Of a stretch of DNA of 64,000 bases, positions 38,101-52,209 are shown in pieces. How positions within the stretch are numbered: the first letter of the stretch is position 1; the number at the start of each line of letters is the position of its first letter. This DNA is from Serilophus lunatus. Lineage: Eukaryota > Chordata > Aves > Passeriformes > Eurylaimidae. The translations under genes were made by a program, and so were the position numbers. The notes beneath the pieces were generated by a model that searched no databases, was not told where the DNA came from, and saw nothing but the letters and a program-made list of their open reading frames with translations. The stretch spans positions 1,394,518 to 1,458,517 of the forward strand of contig VXBA01006569.1 in the NCBI GenBank assembly GCA_013399895.1, written 5' to 3'.

Positions 38101-41100
38101 GTCATGTTCAGAGGATCTGTCAGTTTGGTCAGTTGTGGGTGGCACAGCTGTTTTCAGCCGTGGAACAATGAGTCACAAACTCGTGAGTTTCCAGTCTTTG
38201 GTAAAGAAAATACCCATGTAGCTGCTCTTGTGGTTTTATTTGGAAACAAATGAGCAGTGCAAGAGTTAAATAATTAGGCTGACTTGGTCAACTACTTATT
38301 TTATAATGGCTTCTTTTTTTTTTTTTAGCAACACATATTTAGAAGTAGTGTATTATTGTCACAAATAGAAAAATGCTAGTTTCTGAAAGAAGCAAACAGG
38401 ATCTGAATACAAATATTTTCTGAATAGTATAGCCAAAGAAGGTCTATTCTAATTGTTTTGCCTAATTACCCTCCTGTCCTTATTTCACATAACCTCACTT
38501 ATTCTGATCTATAAAAAGACTGTAGCTGAAAAATTTTTCTGTTTGGTTGTTCACACTATATTATCATCTTCCAACAAATCAAACAAGTCTGTCTTTTGCT
38601 TCAAGGACTCCATCCTGCTATTCTGCTTATGTCACTGAAAGGCAAGAATCAACCTTGCAGTGTTGTGTCCATTTGTCTTAAAGTCACTGTTACTTCTCCT
38701 GTGCTGAGAACCATCTCCATAGAGAGGCAGAGGAAGATCCGTCATTGTTATAAATTCCCAATTACAAATTGCATATATATTGATTTTGTTATTCTTTCTA
38801 ATCTCCACCTGCTTTATTGTCTCAATAAGCTATTATGCCTTCCAGAAAACAGTAACTAATCCAGGATCATACTGTGTTTTATTTAGATTTAATTTTATTT
38901 AGCTGAACAGTCTGTAGAACAAAATGATACTAAATAAAAGCAGACATAAAACTAAGCTTCCTATACAAAATTTAGGCTTCTTAGAGACATTGGAGTCTTA
39001 GCTCCAATGTTTTCATTCAATATGTTATTTAAAAAAACACCTGAAAAATAATTTGTCTTAAAGTGATGTTCTGTTAGGCAATTAGTAACCTGATGTCTGT
39101 TCAGAGGTCTGGAAATATGTTATAGCAGCTGCTTGTATTGCTTTTGTATGTGTTCTTTTGTATAATAGGTTTAAAAAAATATTTGCCTACAGCTTGCAGG
39201 CAGATGCTTTCACTGTTCCTAGGTTAGGTTGCTATGTTTTCGTTTATGTATGCATCACTGCCAAAACCAGTAATGGGTTACTGCTCAAGCAGAAATTTTT
39301 AGCTGTGACAATAGTGACTGTTGATTTTTATGTAGATTTGTGCAAATAGCCAGTATCTTGCCATCATTTTTGAGTGCCATTTTAAACTTAAATGTTGTTG
39401 ATGGTACTACATTTAGGATGATAGGAATGTATTTGTAAACCAAAGTTAAATTCTCTCACACGATCATATACTAAATTACTAAATGTTTAATTTGTTTTAC
39501 ATGTATGACTACCTTAGATTTTAATAGGATTAGTTTTATGAATAAAATAGGCGCTGATCTGTATATTATTTGTACATTTAAAAGAAATGAAAATACAAGA
39601 TGAAACTAACAATAATCATTCACACAGCCCTTCTTTCAGGGTTGAGGAATACTTTGAGAGGTGTTTCTAAGATTGTTTCAGGAAATTTGTTTTTCACAAG
39701 GTCGCCAATACATGTGCAGTGGTCTGAAGTCATTCAGCTGTAAATCAGTAGCATAAAGACTAGAGTGAGTTCTCTACTTTAAAATGGTCCTTAACACAGT
39801 ATGTCATCTATGGACACTTGGAATAATGTGCCAAAACTCAAAGCACATTTTCTTTTATAATTGGAGTTATTATTTCTGTAGACCTTTCTGTAGTTCTTTT
39901 CCAAAGGAGATTGTGTAGCAAGAGAGTGAAGATATCTGGTGGCAGGATAATTGTATTTGACAAGGTATAGGAGGTAGAGTTCCCCAGGTGGTTATTTAAC
40001 TGGGGCTCTCATGTGCGTAACATCTTATTCTGCCCCATGCTCTGAACAGCTGCTCCTGGTCTTCATCAGCACCCTTGATTTTTGTAGTCTATATTGCAAG
40101 ACCTGCTAATATACAATAACAATAAAACTTCTGCCAGTATGCTTGTTTGCCTTTTGCATTGCTGAAGGATTTGGTTATTACGGGATCTGACACAGTGCAT
40201 GGGAGGCTGTGTGGAGGTGTTAAGCTTGGTCTGCATCTTGGGCTTCATGCTACTCTCTTGTTGAAAAGGCAGCTTTCATGTGTGGTCATGTAGAATCTTC
40301 CATGGACTTTACCTGCCAAAGACTGAGGACCAGATCTTTTAACAATTATGTTGGGTTCTTTGCTGAACCTGCTTTCATGTTGGCTATAATGAGCTGTTTG
40401 AAAAATCCATCTGTTATGGTAACTTAAGAATAATTTTCTTAATTGAATTGTAGAAAAATATGATATTAGCATCTTAAGACTCAGCACAGAGTATGGTTCA
40501 GTAGTGCAGACTTCTTACTGCATCTCACTGGTGCCCACATACTCAATTTAAAATGCTGATTGTACTGCATCAAACTGCTCAGCAGACTAAGAGTCCAGAT
40601 AATGCTAAATTATACTCTGCTCTTCAGCTTTCAAAGTATTTGGTTTATTCACAATTTGATTATTTTAGGCTATCTAACAAATACTGACTTGTGTGTAGGA
40701 TTTTAATTTTTTTTTTTCTTTTCATAAATATCCTTTGTTCTCATGAGACCATGCTCATGACTGTTTTACTTTGTGAGATGTCCAATGCACAGTTTTGGAA
40801 CATTCCTTTGTATACTTTAACTGTTACCGTGAGGTGAGGTATCAATATGGTTTAGCTGTGACATGAAATGGGCCACGCATAGAGGTGACAATTCCATGAG
40901 CATTCACTCGCTTGGCTCTGTTGAGATGATCACAGCTGTTAGTTCATACCAGTGGAAGTGTAGGTATTTATGCAATTTTTACACATTTCCCACGCAAATT
41001 TGGGCTGCCTTCAGTGATGTTTCATTTTAGCAAACAGCTTGGGGTGAGTGAATGCAGCCTTTCAGACAGCAAGCACCTCTGATGGTGTACGACTGAAATG

Positions 41101-41699
41101 CTTTGTGTCAGGTTAACCTTTCCCTGTTTGTCAGCCTCCTTAAGGAAGGAAAACTACTGCAGCTTGACTAAGAGTCATCTGATTTTAAGTAGGTGTTGTA
41201 AATTAAGGTTCCTGATGGTAGATTTGTTCTAGAACTTAACAATTCTTGCATTACTTACATATTTCACTTTGAATTCCTTAATTAGGAAGGTTGTGTGTCA
41301 CTAAAGAAATGAAGTACAGTTTGCCTAACCTGGGCTGGATTTCAGTGTGTCATGGTGGAAAACAGTTATGTGTCAAAAGATCTTAGTCTCTACCTTTTTA
41401 GAGTTGTATTTTAACTGTCTTGGAATTTTTGGAAGCTGAGAACTCTTTTTGTGTCCTGTTTATCACAGGAATTGCAGTGGTGGATCAAACCACTGTTTCA
41501 GCTACTCAAGTATCTCATCATCATCATCCAAGACCAGATTCTTCAGAATAGAAACCTGCTCCCTTAGATAACTGTGGGAGATGTAGCACCCGAGGGTTTT
41601 TGCAAAGGGCACATTCCAAAGCTTGTTTTGTGCCCCAAAACATTATGCTGTTATGCATTATAGTTCATTATGTCATTGCACATAAGCCACAGTACTCCA

Positions 41700-41960
41700 G
41701 TATTCTGTAGTTGTGGTCTCCTGTTTTAAAAAGTAATAAGAGAGATTCAGGGAAGGGCAATAGAGGTTTTCAAAGGTATGAAACCAACAACAGAAAAAGA
41801 AGGATTTGTCAGCTTTGACAAGAGGCAGCATAGGAGGAGAATATGAGAGGAAAGAGAGTTTTTGCCATCTTTTCCAGTCTGAAAAGAGAGGGGTGTATAA
41901 TGAAAGTGCTAGATAGCATATTCAAAGCATGCAAGACAGGTTATTTCTTCATCAAAATGA
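41700..41960 (+). repeat. Probable ancient CR1 LINE remnant
   Basis: The words gattcagggaagggcaa, tttcaaaggtatgaaa, gtctgaaaagagagg and ttatttcttc occur in the order and spacing of the 3' untranslated part of old amniote CR1 elements (a 'gagaagggcaa... tcaaaggtatgga... ttggaaaagag...' series). Similarity is low and several parts do not match. This would be a heavily diverged sense-orientation fragment. Identification is from memory of the family and is uncertain. Confidence 0.35.
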
Positions 41961-43438
41961 CTTAGAAGGTGTGTTGTAATAGATTTATTTATAAGATACT
42001 GCAATAATTGTTCCCCATCTTATTCATTTTTAGATGTTACTTTAATCTTTGCACATGTGCTTAAAGCTTATAGTTTAGGACATTTTGGAGGTGAAATCAT
42101 CTGAATATTAAAACCCCTTTCAAATAACAAATGTTTTTTTCACTAACCATGTAATGGCATGTCTGGGTAACTGCTGCTTTTTCTACCCATTTACTGTAGT
42201 TCATGTAGTTTAAACCAATGTTTGTATTATAATCTTGTATGACTTTTTTCTTGTCGTTATGGTGAGCAATGCAGATTTTAAGGCAATGGAAGAGAAAGCC
42301 CCTTCTACAGAGTGGGAATAAAAAGCACCTCTTGTTAAATAGATAAAAGGGTTGAGCTAGTTTATATTCTGCTGTATTTTTATGATTTATCTGTTAGAAC
42401 AAGGGCTGAGCTCTTCTGAACCTTGGCTGCACTGAGGATAGAAATGCAGGTAGAACACATGCTTGTTTGGTGAATGAAGGTGAAATTTCTGTCACATCTT
42501 TGCCTGGGTCACTTGATTTTACTACTGAGCAGAAAAAGATGACATGTCTGGTACCCTTTGCTCCACTTAAAATGGTGTGAGAGTCTATGACTAGTGAAGC
42601 AAACTCTGAATTTACTTTTAGTTGGTTACTTGTTATTGGAAAATGCTCAAATGCAATGTATGTGGTAATAAAGATTGTAGAAGCACCTAACCTTCTCAGC
42701 CCAATGAGTCAATGGACCTTCATGTAAGTGTATGGTAAGTTTGAGCATTTAAAAGTGTTTTCCTTCTTCCTTTAACTCTTGATACCCTAAGTTTATGGCA
42801 CTCAGTGCAGGGAAGTGACATTTGGTGGCAGTTCAATATGTTTAAGCTCTAGAGAATATCATGAGATGTAGAAATGTAGTCAGTACACTCTGCAAGCGCT
42901 GAGTTTTCACTTCCAATCCTGCAAAATGGAGTTTGTTTTCCAGTCGTGGCTATTCCCACTGGTTTGTGGTTTGGGCTTCTGAACTTATCTGTTCTACTTA
43001 CTTGACTTGCATCCTTGAGAAGTGTTCCCTGAAGGTATTGCAAACCCCTGTCCTTGCCACGGAGGGCATGGTCTAATAAACTGCAAACCTGAAGTGACAT
43101 ACCAGCAAAAATAGAACACTGGATTTTTCAAATAGGTAACTAGAGGACAGTCGTATTCATATTAGGCAATTGGTAGACAGCTGTAGTTAGATCCTTAAGG
43201 TGTTGCTAGGAATTTATTCCATGACCGTAAGAGTTTGGAAAAGAATACACATATGCCATTCAAGAAGTGTTTATTGAATCAAATATATTAACACTAATGA
43301 ATGTTAATAAGAATATTGTTCCTTTCTTTTGGAGACCATAGACCTAGTACATAATCTGTGTGATCTGCTCTTAAGAAATGGAAGAGAATAGAAGGTAGTT
43401 GGGTTAGGTTCACCTAGATAGATACTCACTAACCCTGT

Positions 43439-43463
43439 GTTAACACCCTGTGAAGGTGTTAAC
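43439..43463. repeat. 9-bp perfect inverted repeat (small hairpin)
   Basis: GTTAACACC and GGTGTTAAC are separated by a 7-base loop and form a perfect stem in intron 1 RNA or DNA. Isolated hairpins this size are expected by chance in tens of kilobases. No further structure was found. Confidence 0.8.
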
Positions 43464-44489
43464 TCTCTCCCTCAGTTGTGTTGAATTTTCATGCAGGATC
43501 CAGTGTTGACAGCTTTGGAGACTTTTTAAAGTTCTTAGAAAAGAGTAAGTTAGTACATGCTAACTTAACTGCTTTTAAATCTACACTGCAATATTTTACA
43601 TAGTTGAGGTCCAGGTCTAGCTTGTAGAGCCTGTGTCCAGGGCACTAGAGCCACAATTTATTCACAAAGGAGATTAGTTAAGATAATGAATTCAGTGCTG
43701 GTTACTTTTAGGTGTGGGGTAAAAATAGTGAAAGGGATTGTATTTCTGTAGTGGGACTGGAGGCAAGTGTGGATCCTTCAGGTGGATTCTGTGCCTTTTA
43801 CTGTCTATGTGACAGCCTTTTGCCACACTTCATAGGGCTCCTTACACCCTAAAATTAATTTCCTTTGCACAGCTGTAGGGAAAGTGAGAGGTCTTGTCAT
43901 GTTATTGCATTAACATTAGAGACTTAGTAAAAACCAAGCCCAGTCATGAATAAAAGATACTAAGGTACAATGGAGGCAGCTTTTTAGTGTGCAAGGTAAC
44001 AGTATGGAACAGATGCTTTGGGGTTGTCTTTAGCACACATGTGTTTCATACTATAGCCGTAATGCTTTTCATTGTTTCAGAGTGGATATAATTTTTTCCT
44101 CTGGTTGTAAAAATATTGCTAATTTATTTGAGGTTTTCTGTCTCCTATTTGAATGTATCAGCAAGGCTGTAGGCTTTAGGGTTCCCCTGTGCACTGCAGT
44201 AAGTTTAAATACTTTAGGTAGGTATAGGTTTTGAGGTTTCTGACAACTGCTCATTCTTCGTCAACTGAGTTGAAACATGAGTGATTACAGAGCCTAAGCT
44301 GGGACCAATGAAAATACATCCAAGTAGAAAATCAATGTCCTTTACAGTTCGGCCTTTTACAGAAGCAGCTTTCCAGAAGCAGCTTTGTCAGAACTGTAAA
44401 TACACCTTAGAAAACAGGGACTACTGCCACTGTCTTATTTTACATGGCAGTTTCATAAATAGTTTTTTCCTGGAGCACTTTAATACCAA

Positions 44490-44780
44490 AATTTTAACAC
44501 ACTATTTTCTTGTGTTTGGCTTTTATTTCATGTTTCCCACAATTTATTCATTAGTGACTCAAGTCTCTTTTTATTTTAGTGTTCTTTTCCCCTCGACCTT
44601 TCTCTGTTGTCTGTTTGATTTTTCTTTTTAAACTTCTGTTTCAGTGTGTATCTGTCCCTTTCCTGTTTCTTTTCCTGTGGTCATCTTTTCATTTCCTTGT
44701 TGCTATCTTCCTCCTATTCATGTTATCTTTGGGGCTATTTTCCATGTTCCCTTTGTCTTCCTTTCTTGCATTTGTTTGTA
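44490..44780 (+). other. Pyrimidine-rich tract in intron 1
   Basis: Another T/C-dominated stretch. The overlapping open frames (44281-44631 and 44579-44821) yield very hydrophobic Phe/Leu/Ser peptides that resemble membrane segments only because TTT and CTT codons dominate. No signal peptide, family motif or splice structure supports a gene. Confidence 0.6.
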
Positions 44781-47700
44781 AGACTCTGAGATCTTCAGTG
44801 AAAGACATTGTAGGAATATAACTTTAGGATATAAGATAGATAGGTCTAGTTATTTGGAAAAGTAACTAAGCACATGAACCCTCAAGTTAATCTGTGTGTT
44901 TTCCATGATTAATACTGCGTCCAATTGGTGTTCCTTTTGACTGACACTGTGGAAGGGATTTAGTTGAGTCTTGCTAGTGGGGAACAAAGGGCTAGTGTAA
45001 AAGTTACCTTTGCAACAGGATGCTGTTCTGAGCTCTCCCACCCATGCCTCTTGCAATTGCACTTAGGGAATTCCTGTAGGTGGGGTTTTATGGTCCAAGT
45101 ATTCTTATCTGTTTAGTGATTGTGTGCTTTCCTCAATCTCTCTCGCTTTTCATCTTGCAATAGGTAGAGGAGGAAAGGTTTCTTGTGTTTTTTCAGAGAG
45201 CCCAGTGACTCCTGTTCTGATGCAAATGGTAGGCCACAGAAGGTGTTTGGTCAATGTGTTTCTGTGACCGTTGATTAGAAGTTGCCAGTTTCATGGCTTG
45301 CAGGAGTACTTGACTGAAGAGCTACAGAGAATGTAAATGGTTCTTTGCCCTCACTTGCTCAACCCATGTTAATAGTGCCAGCATAGCCAAGGAGAGAGTT
45401 GGGAACGCATAACAAGTCCTGAACTTTTTTTTCCCCTCCCCTCTATTCATTCCATATCAATATTAATAAAAGCTGAGCATCCTTTGTGCTTCCTCAGCTT
45501 TTTTCAGATTTCAATTTCCATTTTCTTTCTTTGAAGCATAGAGAAGAGCAAACATACATAAACAAAACTTCATACTCATGCCAAAATGCAATAGACACAA
45601 TTGAATAGTAGTCAGTTAGGAATTTTAAGAAGAGCTTTGCTATGAATGTTTAATTACTACATTACTGAGCAAAGAAAGAACATGCTATTAAAATTCATAC
45701 AATGTTAGCAGTGGTTCAAAGAAATTTAATATGTTCATACAGCATCTTATGTATTGTGTAGGCCTTCAAAGAATGCCCACATCCAGAAAGGTAGCAACAC
45801 TACAGATCTCCCTAGCTATTCCTTAGTCCTTAATGACTTAAGAAGTGTCTGTTGTTCTTTGCATAGCACATTTTATAGTAAAATTCTTCATAGTTATGTA
45901 GTGGTACTGGTCTTGAATGCTTTGTTATCCAGAAGTGGTTCTTAAGCAACTATACAAAAAGCTAAGGTGTGTAGGCTGTAAACTGGTGAAATACTGATTA
46001 TGAGCTTGTCTCTTCCAGACTTATTGTGCTGTTTCCTCCGTATTTATTAGTGTACCTGCTTTGTAACTGTTTGGAGAGCAATGTTTAGGAGGTATTTAAC
46101 ATTTGACATGTTTGCTTCTGCTTAGAGCTTTACAAATATTAATCATCTGAATGATTGAGTTGTTACTTGTAGAACAAGAGACCAAATGCAGAACCTGAGT
46201 TCCTTTGCTGTGAGTGACGTGTTCTTCCTGTGTGCGTTAGTTTCTTTTTTAAATGTAATTTGAAAGTTAATAGGTGAAAATAAAGAGTAATGCTTATTTG
46301 TGGTGTTGTGACACTTAAAATAAAAAAACATCTGGAGACAGACCGATAGCTTTCATTTGCTTACTTAAAACAGGAGCACTCATCCTCTCACATTGATTTG
46401 GTCTTTAAATTCCTTATGCCCCTTTTGCCTAGACTCAGTAAGACTCCGGATTTAAAGAAAAGAATCCAAGAAAATCTTAACGCATAGGAACAAGAAAAAC
46501 GTTAGATATGCCATTCCTGACTCTGATATTGCTCTTTTGCCTCTTGCTGGCTTATGAAAAGACATTAATAGATGTTGAATTAAGACTTCATCAGTGGGTC
46601 CGTACTTCATTCACTTAGAAATCCTTACAGCTATTTTTTACTGCATATAGTGGTAATTACTCCTTTTGGCAGAGCAGAACTAATCTAATGTACTTTGGCT
46701 GCTGAAATCTGTGAAGGAGCCAGGAATGATTCTGTGTTGAATTGTTAACCCTGAATATGCAGTTCTATCTGTACCAGTGGGGCTTTGTCTGAATAACTAG
46801 TAATCTGGTGTTAATGAACATACAGTTATTAAAAAAAAATTGTAGCATCTAATAGAGGTATAACATGGTTCTGTTTTGGTAACCCTACTTTTGGGAATGT
46901 TTTGTCAAAGATGGCATGTGCTGGGGAACCGTCCAGCCTGGCTTACAGAAAGGAGCCCTTGATGTATGAGCAGCTGTATCTCTAAGTACCTAATTTTCTC
47001 CTTTTTTTTTGGATGTGGCTGGAAGAATTTTAAGGAAGCTAGATATTTCCTGTGCATACATATTATGTAGGAGCTGATGAAGCACTCGGGTCTGTATTTC
47101 TAGTTACTTTTGTTTTCTTACGTATGTAAGTTCAAGTACAACTTCAGTCTTGCTGTGGTATAGGTTTGCTCTGGTCACAATATCTTGACTTGGTGACCAG
47201 ATTGTGATGGTGCTGCTTGGTCACAGTAGCAAGTTCTAGAATCGATATCAGGTTTGGACTTAGCAGTACATTGCAACAAATAACGAAACCAGAAAGAAGA
47301 GAAAATTGCAACCTCCAGGGCATTAACCAACTTCTTTGAAGGAAATTCTGAAGAGACAAGTTCGTCTGTTTTGGTGCTTTCTTTCACTGAAACGACTTGT
47401 GCATATCAGTCTTGGTGACAGAATGTAAAAAAGCAGTTATTCCAGTTAAATCCATTATGGCAATTTTCACATTTCTCCTCATGCTCAACAACTATTAGCA
47501 CAGTATTTTCCCTTTTTCCATTCTGAGGAACAAAGTGGAAATCAAAATAGGAGATTCCCAGCTAATCTGTGCTCATCAGCATTTTGGAAACTGTCAGGAA
47601 AAGTCAGGAGCTCATGTTTTGTAGTAAGCCCTGAGGATGTAGAAATAACATCAAAGTGTTATGGCAAAGATCTGTTCTATTCTTCTACCTTTGATTGTTG

Positions 47701-50700
47701 TATAATTCTGCTTTTCTAAGACCACAAATGACCAACAGAAAAAGATCCCATATTCACAAACCTGTATGTGCCTCCTTGAGTGTAACATCAGTCTTTCACA
47801 AATTAGAAAAAGACGATGTTTGTACCTTCTGACATGTGTGAATTGAAGTAAAATTTGCTCATCTCGTTATATCCCATTTCTTTACCTGTTTTGGATCTCT
47901 GGCCTTTCCTCAACTCTTTTTGCCACAAAATGTTCGCTGTTATGTGAAATGCCATCACTTTTTTTTGTCTGCCTCTAAGACTCTTTAGAGACTATGTAAA
48001 GGCAAATAACTGCAGCTGTGTAGCCTATAAAGTAGTGTGGTTTAGAGGAAGAATAGGAGGGAAAGATTTCTGGACTTTCTATGATTCACATGCCTCATTT
48101 TTTCCACAGGAGCCAAAGTGGATTTACTGGACGTAGGGTCCTTTTTTTCTCTGTTTTCACTCTTTTTTCATAGATTTTACAGGAGCGATTTGCCTCAGTT
48201 CTCATGCAGGCTCACGGGAGGCTTCTGAAGTCAGTGTGGGGCTGGGAACACAACATGCAAAATAGCCAGTGAAGTGCGGTGATGGAGGGATGTGTATTCA
48301 ATGTCAGCAAAAGTGAATCACACTGGGGAAAAACCCCCACCTGATATTGAGTGACAGTGATCGATTTTGGTTTTAATACCTCTTGTAGCCTAGCATCAAT
48401 TTAGACTGTAACTCAGGCTTCAGTATGTTCTCTAGTTTGTCCTAAATGCTGTATGAATGTCTGATCCAGACACAAATATAAGGGAACTGCCAGCTCCCTG
48501 AACTTGTGACTAAATATCCATGCTTCTGACTCAATCACCATAATAAAAAGGAGGTGGAAGTTGAAATGAATACAAATAGCTCTTTTTTAGTGCTATTGGT
48601 AATTAAAAAAAAAGTGAATTAGAACTCTGTCTTTCCTAAACACTTGTCATTTCTTGGCCTTTTGGTTTTCCCTTGCCTGACTGGCATTGTTATGTTGGAA
48701 TTTCGTATAAACGTCTCATGGCACAATTTGATCTTCAGAGCTCTTTGTGCTGGTCTCTGAATGCCTGTAGAAGTGCTTTTGGTACAAAGGACACATCTAG
48801 ATACTGAATATTATGGTCTGTACCAAACAGACCTTTATTCCCTTGAAGTACTTCAATACTAAAATACGTTTTCTCAGAAATACTGCTTAGATTATATGAA
48901 TAGAGGTTATACAGAGTTTTTTTCCTTTTGCATTTTATCTTTCACTTCATTAGAATTCTGCTTAGAGAAATCCCTCTTCCCTGTGGGCAGCTACAGCCCG
49001 CCTGTGCTTTTAGTGTCCAATTAGTAATTTCTATTCAGTACCCTTTGTAAAATATTTGTATGTATTTGTCAGCTCACATAACCATGTCTTGTGTGGAAAA
49101 ACTCTCAAATAAATGTTTCTTCTGTGTGAAGTGGCAAATATTATGGTAAAAATGGCATGCTTTTTCTGTGGACCTTGATATAATTTGATTTTCCCACTCT
49201 CTTGTGCTTGAAGTTTAGACGACTACAACCCCAATTGTATAAACCATACCTGCTTTTTTTAGATGGTAGATGTTTTGTTTTTTCAAACTTGCTTTCATTT
49301 CAATATGTACTGTGTTAGTGCCTCTTAAAAAATTAAATTCAGTGCAGAATGGGCCAGAGGCCACTAAAACTAATTTAGTCCATAGAAACATAGTGCTTTA
49401 TCACAGGAGTTACACCATTTCAGCAGCCCTGACCATGAAAACATTATGGACTTGCAGTGTGTGAATGCTGTGAAACATTGCATCTATAGAAACATCTGAT
49501 AATCCATAGATGTTAATAGTGAAAATTGTTCTTAGGTCCTGAACCCCAGTCACAGAATGGGTATGGGCTCCGGTTTCTGTCCATCTGTCTCTGGGTCTGG
49601 ATGTGGTCTCCTCTCATGGTGTGCCTGCAGGGTGAGCAAGAGAGAAGTTGTACTGTTCGCTAGTATTAACTTTTTTGGTCTCATGGCTTATACTACCCTA
49701 CTGCAATATTTTTACTGCTGTGTGTGTTAAGAATTCTGGGCTGCTGTCTCCTAATATAGCCATGTAATTAAAAAACAGAGGGAACAATGAAGACAAAAAA
49801 GGCACCATGAACTTTTCCAAGGGGATGTTTTAAAGTTGTGTTACTTTTTTTGATGAAGAGAAACCAGTTCTTGTACTGAAAGACAGTGTTTCCTGCAGAG
49901 GAGACTGATGGATCAGACCAAGTGTGGGATGTTTAGCTCTCCTTGCATCTCTGAGAACTGGGTACCCAGCTGCTCTAATGATCTCCCTTGCGGCGAGCCA
50001 AAGTATAATGTTTTCCTTTGAAAAGGAAACACAATCATGTAGTAGGTTTCCAAATATCCTGAGGACTGTACTTGCTAATGAGAGACTGCAGACTGATGGT
50101 GCCTTTTTCTTATTGCCAGTGAGGAGGATTGTCTTTCAGAGAACTTCCTAGATTTTAACAATATGCTCTTCTTTAATTTGGAGGCTTCTCTTACTAATTT
50201 GTACTTTTTAATACAACAACCACAGCGATAAAAATCTTTATTTTCAATGAGGAAAACTTTCTTTAGATGGTTGTACTATAAAGTTTTGGAAATATTTCTA
50301 AAGGTTTTCTGGGTAATATAATCAAAAAACAGAACATGAGTAGCATATAATGAAGATTTTTTTTTAAAGAGTTTTTTTTCTTAGATATTCTATTGCAAAA
50401 TTAATTTATTTAAATATGAACATGTTTTTGGTTTTAGTAGTCTCACAGTTTTATCCTTGTAAGTGCTGTGACTATCTTAATAGTAATAAGACTTTTAATT
50501 TTTCAAGAGAAAACTGATGGATGCTAAATTCATTAGATGCCCAACTAAAACTAAGCAGTCTTTGAACTCGCAGGGGGTTAAACTGTTATGTAAGGATGCC
50601 TATTCTGCTAAAGGTACTGTTTGGCACACACTCATTGATGATATGGTCCCATCTCAAGTGCAGGCAGACTGAGATAAATGCTTAATCTGTGGTTTCTAGA

Positions 50701-52092
50701 GCCTACAGGATATGTAATATAACTGGTTATTGAATATTAGATTATAGTTATGTCAAACTTGTTTAACATAATGATATAGGTTAACTTAATAAATGAATAT
50801 TTTTTAAAAAAGCAGAGGCCAATAGGGGATTAAAGTGTTCTTTGGTCTCTCTGTTAGAATATTCCAAATAATTTATTATTTATAGTGTAGGTGCTTTAAC
50901 ATTTCCTTTAAAACAGGTGGACTTGTAATTTCTGGTAATATGGTTTGCAATCTACTCACATATAATTCATAGCCATGATATTTTAAACAAAAGAACTGAT
51001 GTCACAAATTGCCTCCAAATTTGAAGTAACCGTTAAATCTTGTTGAAAAACTTCTGTTATCTTTTATTGTAGGAGACCACAGTTAAAAATAGTTGGAGAA
51101 ATTTTGCAGAAGGGAAAGTGCGTTTTCTTTGTGCATAACTCGCTGATCCATTAAATGGTTCCTTAGCTATATGAAGAAGCTAAATGCAACGCACTAAAAT
51201 GTTCTTTAGCAAATCTGGGTCATATTTTAGGCCCATGACAGCTCCTGTCTCTCCCTTAACTTCTTGCTCTCTTTACAGGTAAACAACTTAATGCAGCTGT
51301 AAGCTTTTTTTGCACTGGCAGACTTCAGCACTAACTAATCTGAACTCAAAAAACTTGGGCTTTAAAAAGACATCTGAGTTTTCCGGTGGGAATCCCATCT
51401 GTCAGTGGTTTTGAGAATTTTGATGTGAGAAAATAGATGGATGTTCAGGTTGAATTTGTATTCTGCATTAGACAGGCCTAGTGGCCATTGATAGCTTTTA
51501 AGAAAAATAATAAAAACTCATGGGTGGGAAGGAAATCAGAAAACAATGACTACTTTGTATGTGCCATCTTGTTTTTAAAGCTTCAAACTCCCAAACCAGC
51601 TCATAGTCTGGTTCTTTCTGCCACCCTCCTGGTGGAAGAAGCACATACATTGTAAATCTCTGGGTCTTCTAACCTTGCAATTTTGACTTCAGAATTATAG
51701 TCTTTGTAAAACCAGGTGAGCTTCCATATTGACTAAGCAAGATAAACTCATTGTTAAAATTTCCCTAGGCATAAAAGCAGTCTGGCATAAATGCCGTGTG
51801 TCCTTGAGCAGCCTGGTGTATAGCCGTGCAATGGCTGTCCCATGGGAACTGGAGGCACGTGCTGTTTGGGTTCTGTTCTCAAAGTGTCTCCTCAGAATTT
51901 AGTTAACACTTTCGAGTCTGAAGGGAACTTCTGTGGCTGAATTAGATCCAGTGGTAGATCACAGGATAATGGAAGTGCTGACTTACAAATAATTACATTG
52001 GTGAATTATATAATGTGTCTGTGCCCAAAGTGTGAACATAAGCTGCTGTTTGATACACTTGACATTTAATGTTTTTGTTTTCTTTCCCCTAG

Positions 52093-52209
52093 TTTCTTTG
52101 CTTGAAGAATATAAGAACTTTTCTTTCTGCATGTTGTGAAATATTTGGAATGAAGAAAAGTGAACTTTTTGAAGCATTTGATTTGTTTGATGTGAGAGAT
52201 TTCGGAAAG
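52093..52209 (+). CDS. VAV3: VAV3 coding exon 2 (CH domain, continued)
   Basis: The exon encodes 39 residues beginning FLCLKNIRTFLSACC and ending AFDLFDVRDFGK, which I recognise as VAV3 residues 69-107 in the second half of the CH domain. It is close to the human protein, with conservative changes such as Ser for Thr in TFLSACC and Lys for Arg in GMKKSEL. The acceptor has a strong pyrimidine tract ending ccccctag-like at 52092, and the donor is gtaagg at 52210, a near-perfect consensus. Both boundaries are phase 0, so it joins exon 1 directly in frame (MSQ to FLC). No frameshift or stop is present. The next exon, carrying the CH-to-acidic-region link, is beyond the window. Confidence 0.97.

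Larger units (their letters stand above)
23359..52092 (+). other. VAV3: VAV3 intron 1 (complete)
   Basis: The intron runs from the gtacgg donor at 23359 to the ag acceptor at 52091-52092, which is preceded by a good pyrimidine tract (tttgttttctttcccctag). It is phase 0 and about 28.7 kb long; Vav-family first introns are typically long. The interior holds no exon I can support. It is AT-rich with a visible excess of T over A on the sense strand and contains poly-T runs, a TG tract and a probable ancient CR1 remnant, listed separately. Regulatory elements are likely in an intron this size, but none is identifiable from sequence alone. Confidence 0.9.

Noticed and set aside
44281..44821. Hydrophobic open frames resembling small membrane proteins (116 and 80 codons)
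   Set aside because: The hydrophobicity follows from a T/C-rich tract (Phe and Leu codons). There is no conserved start, no family motif and no splice logic.
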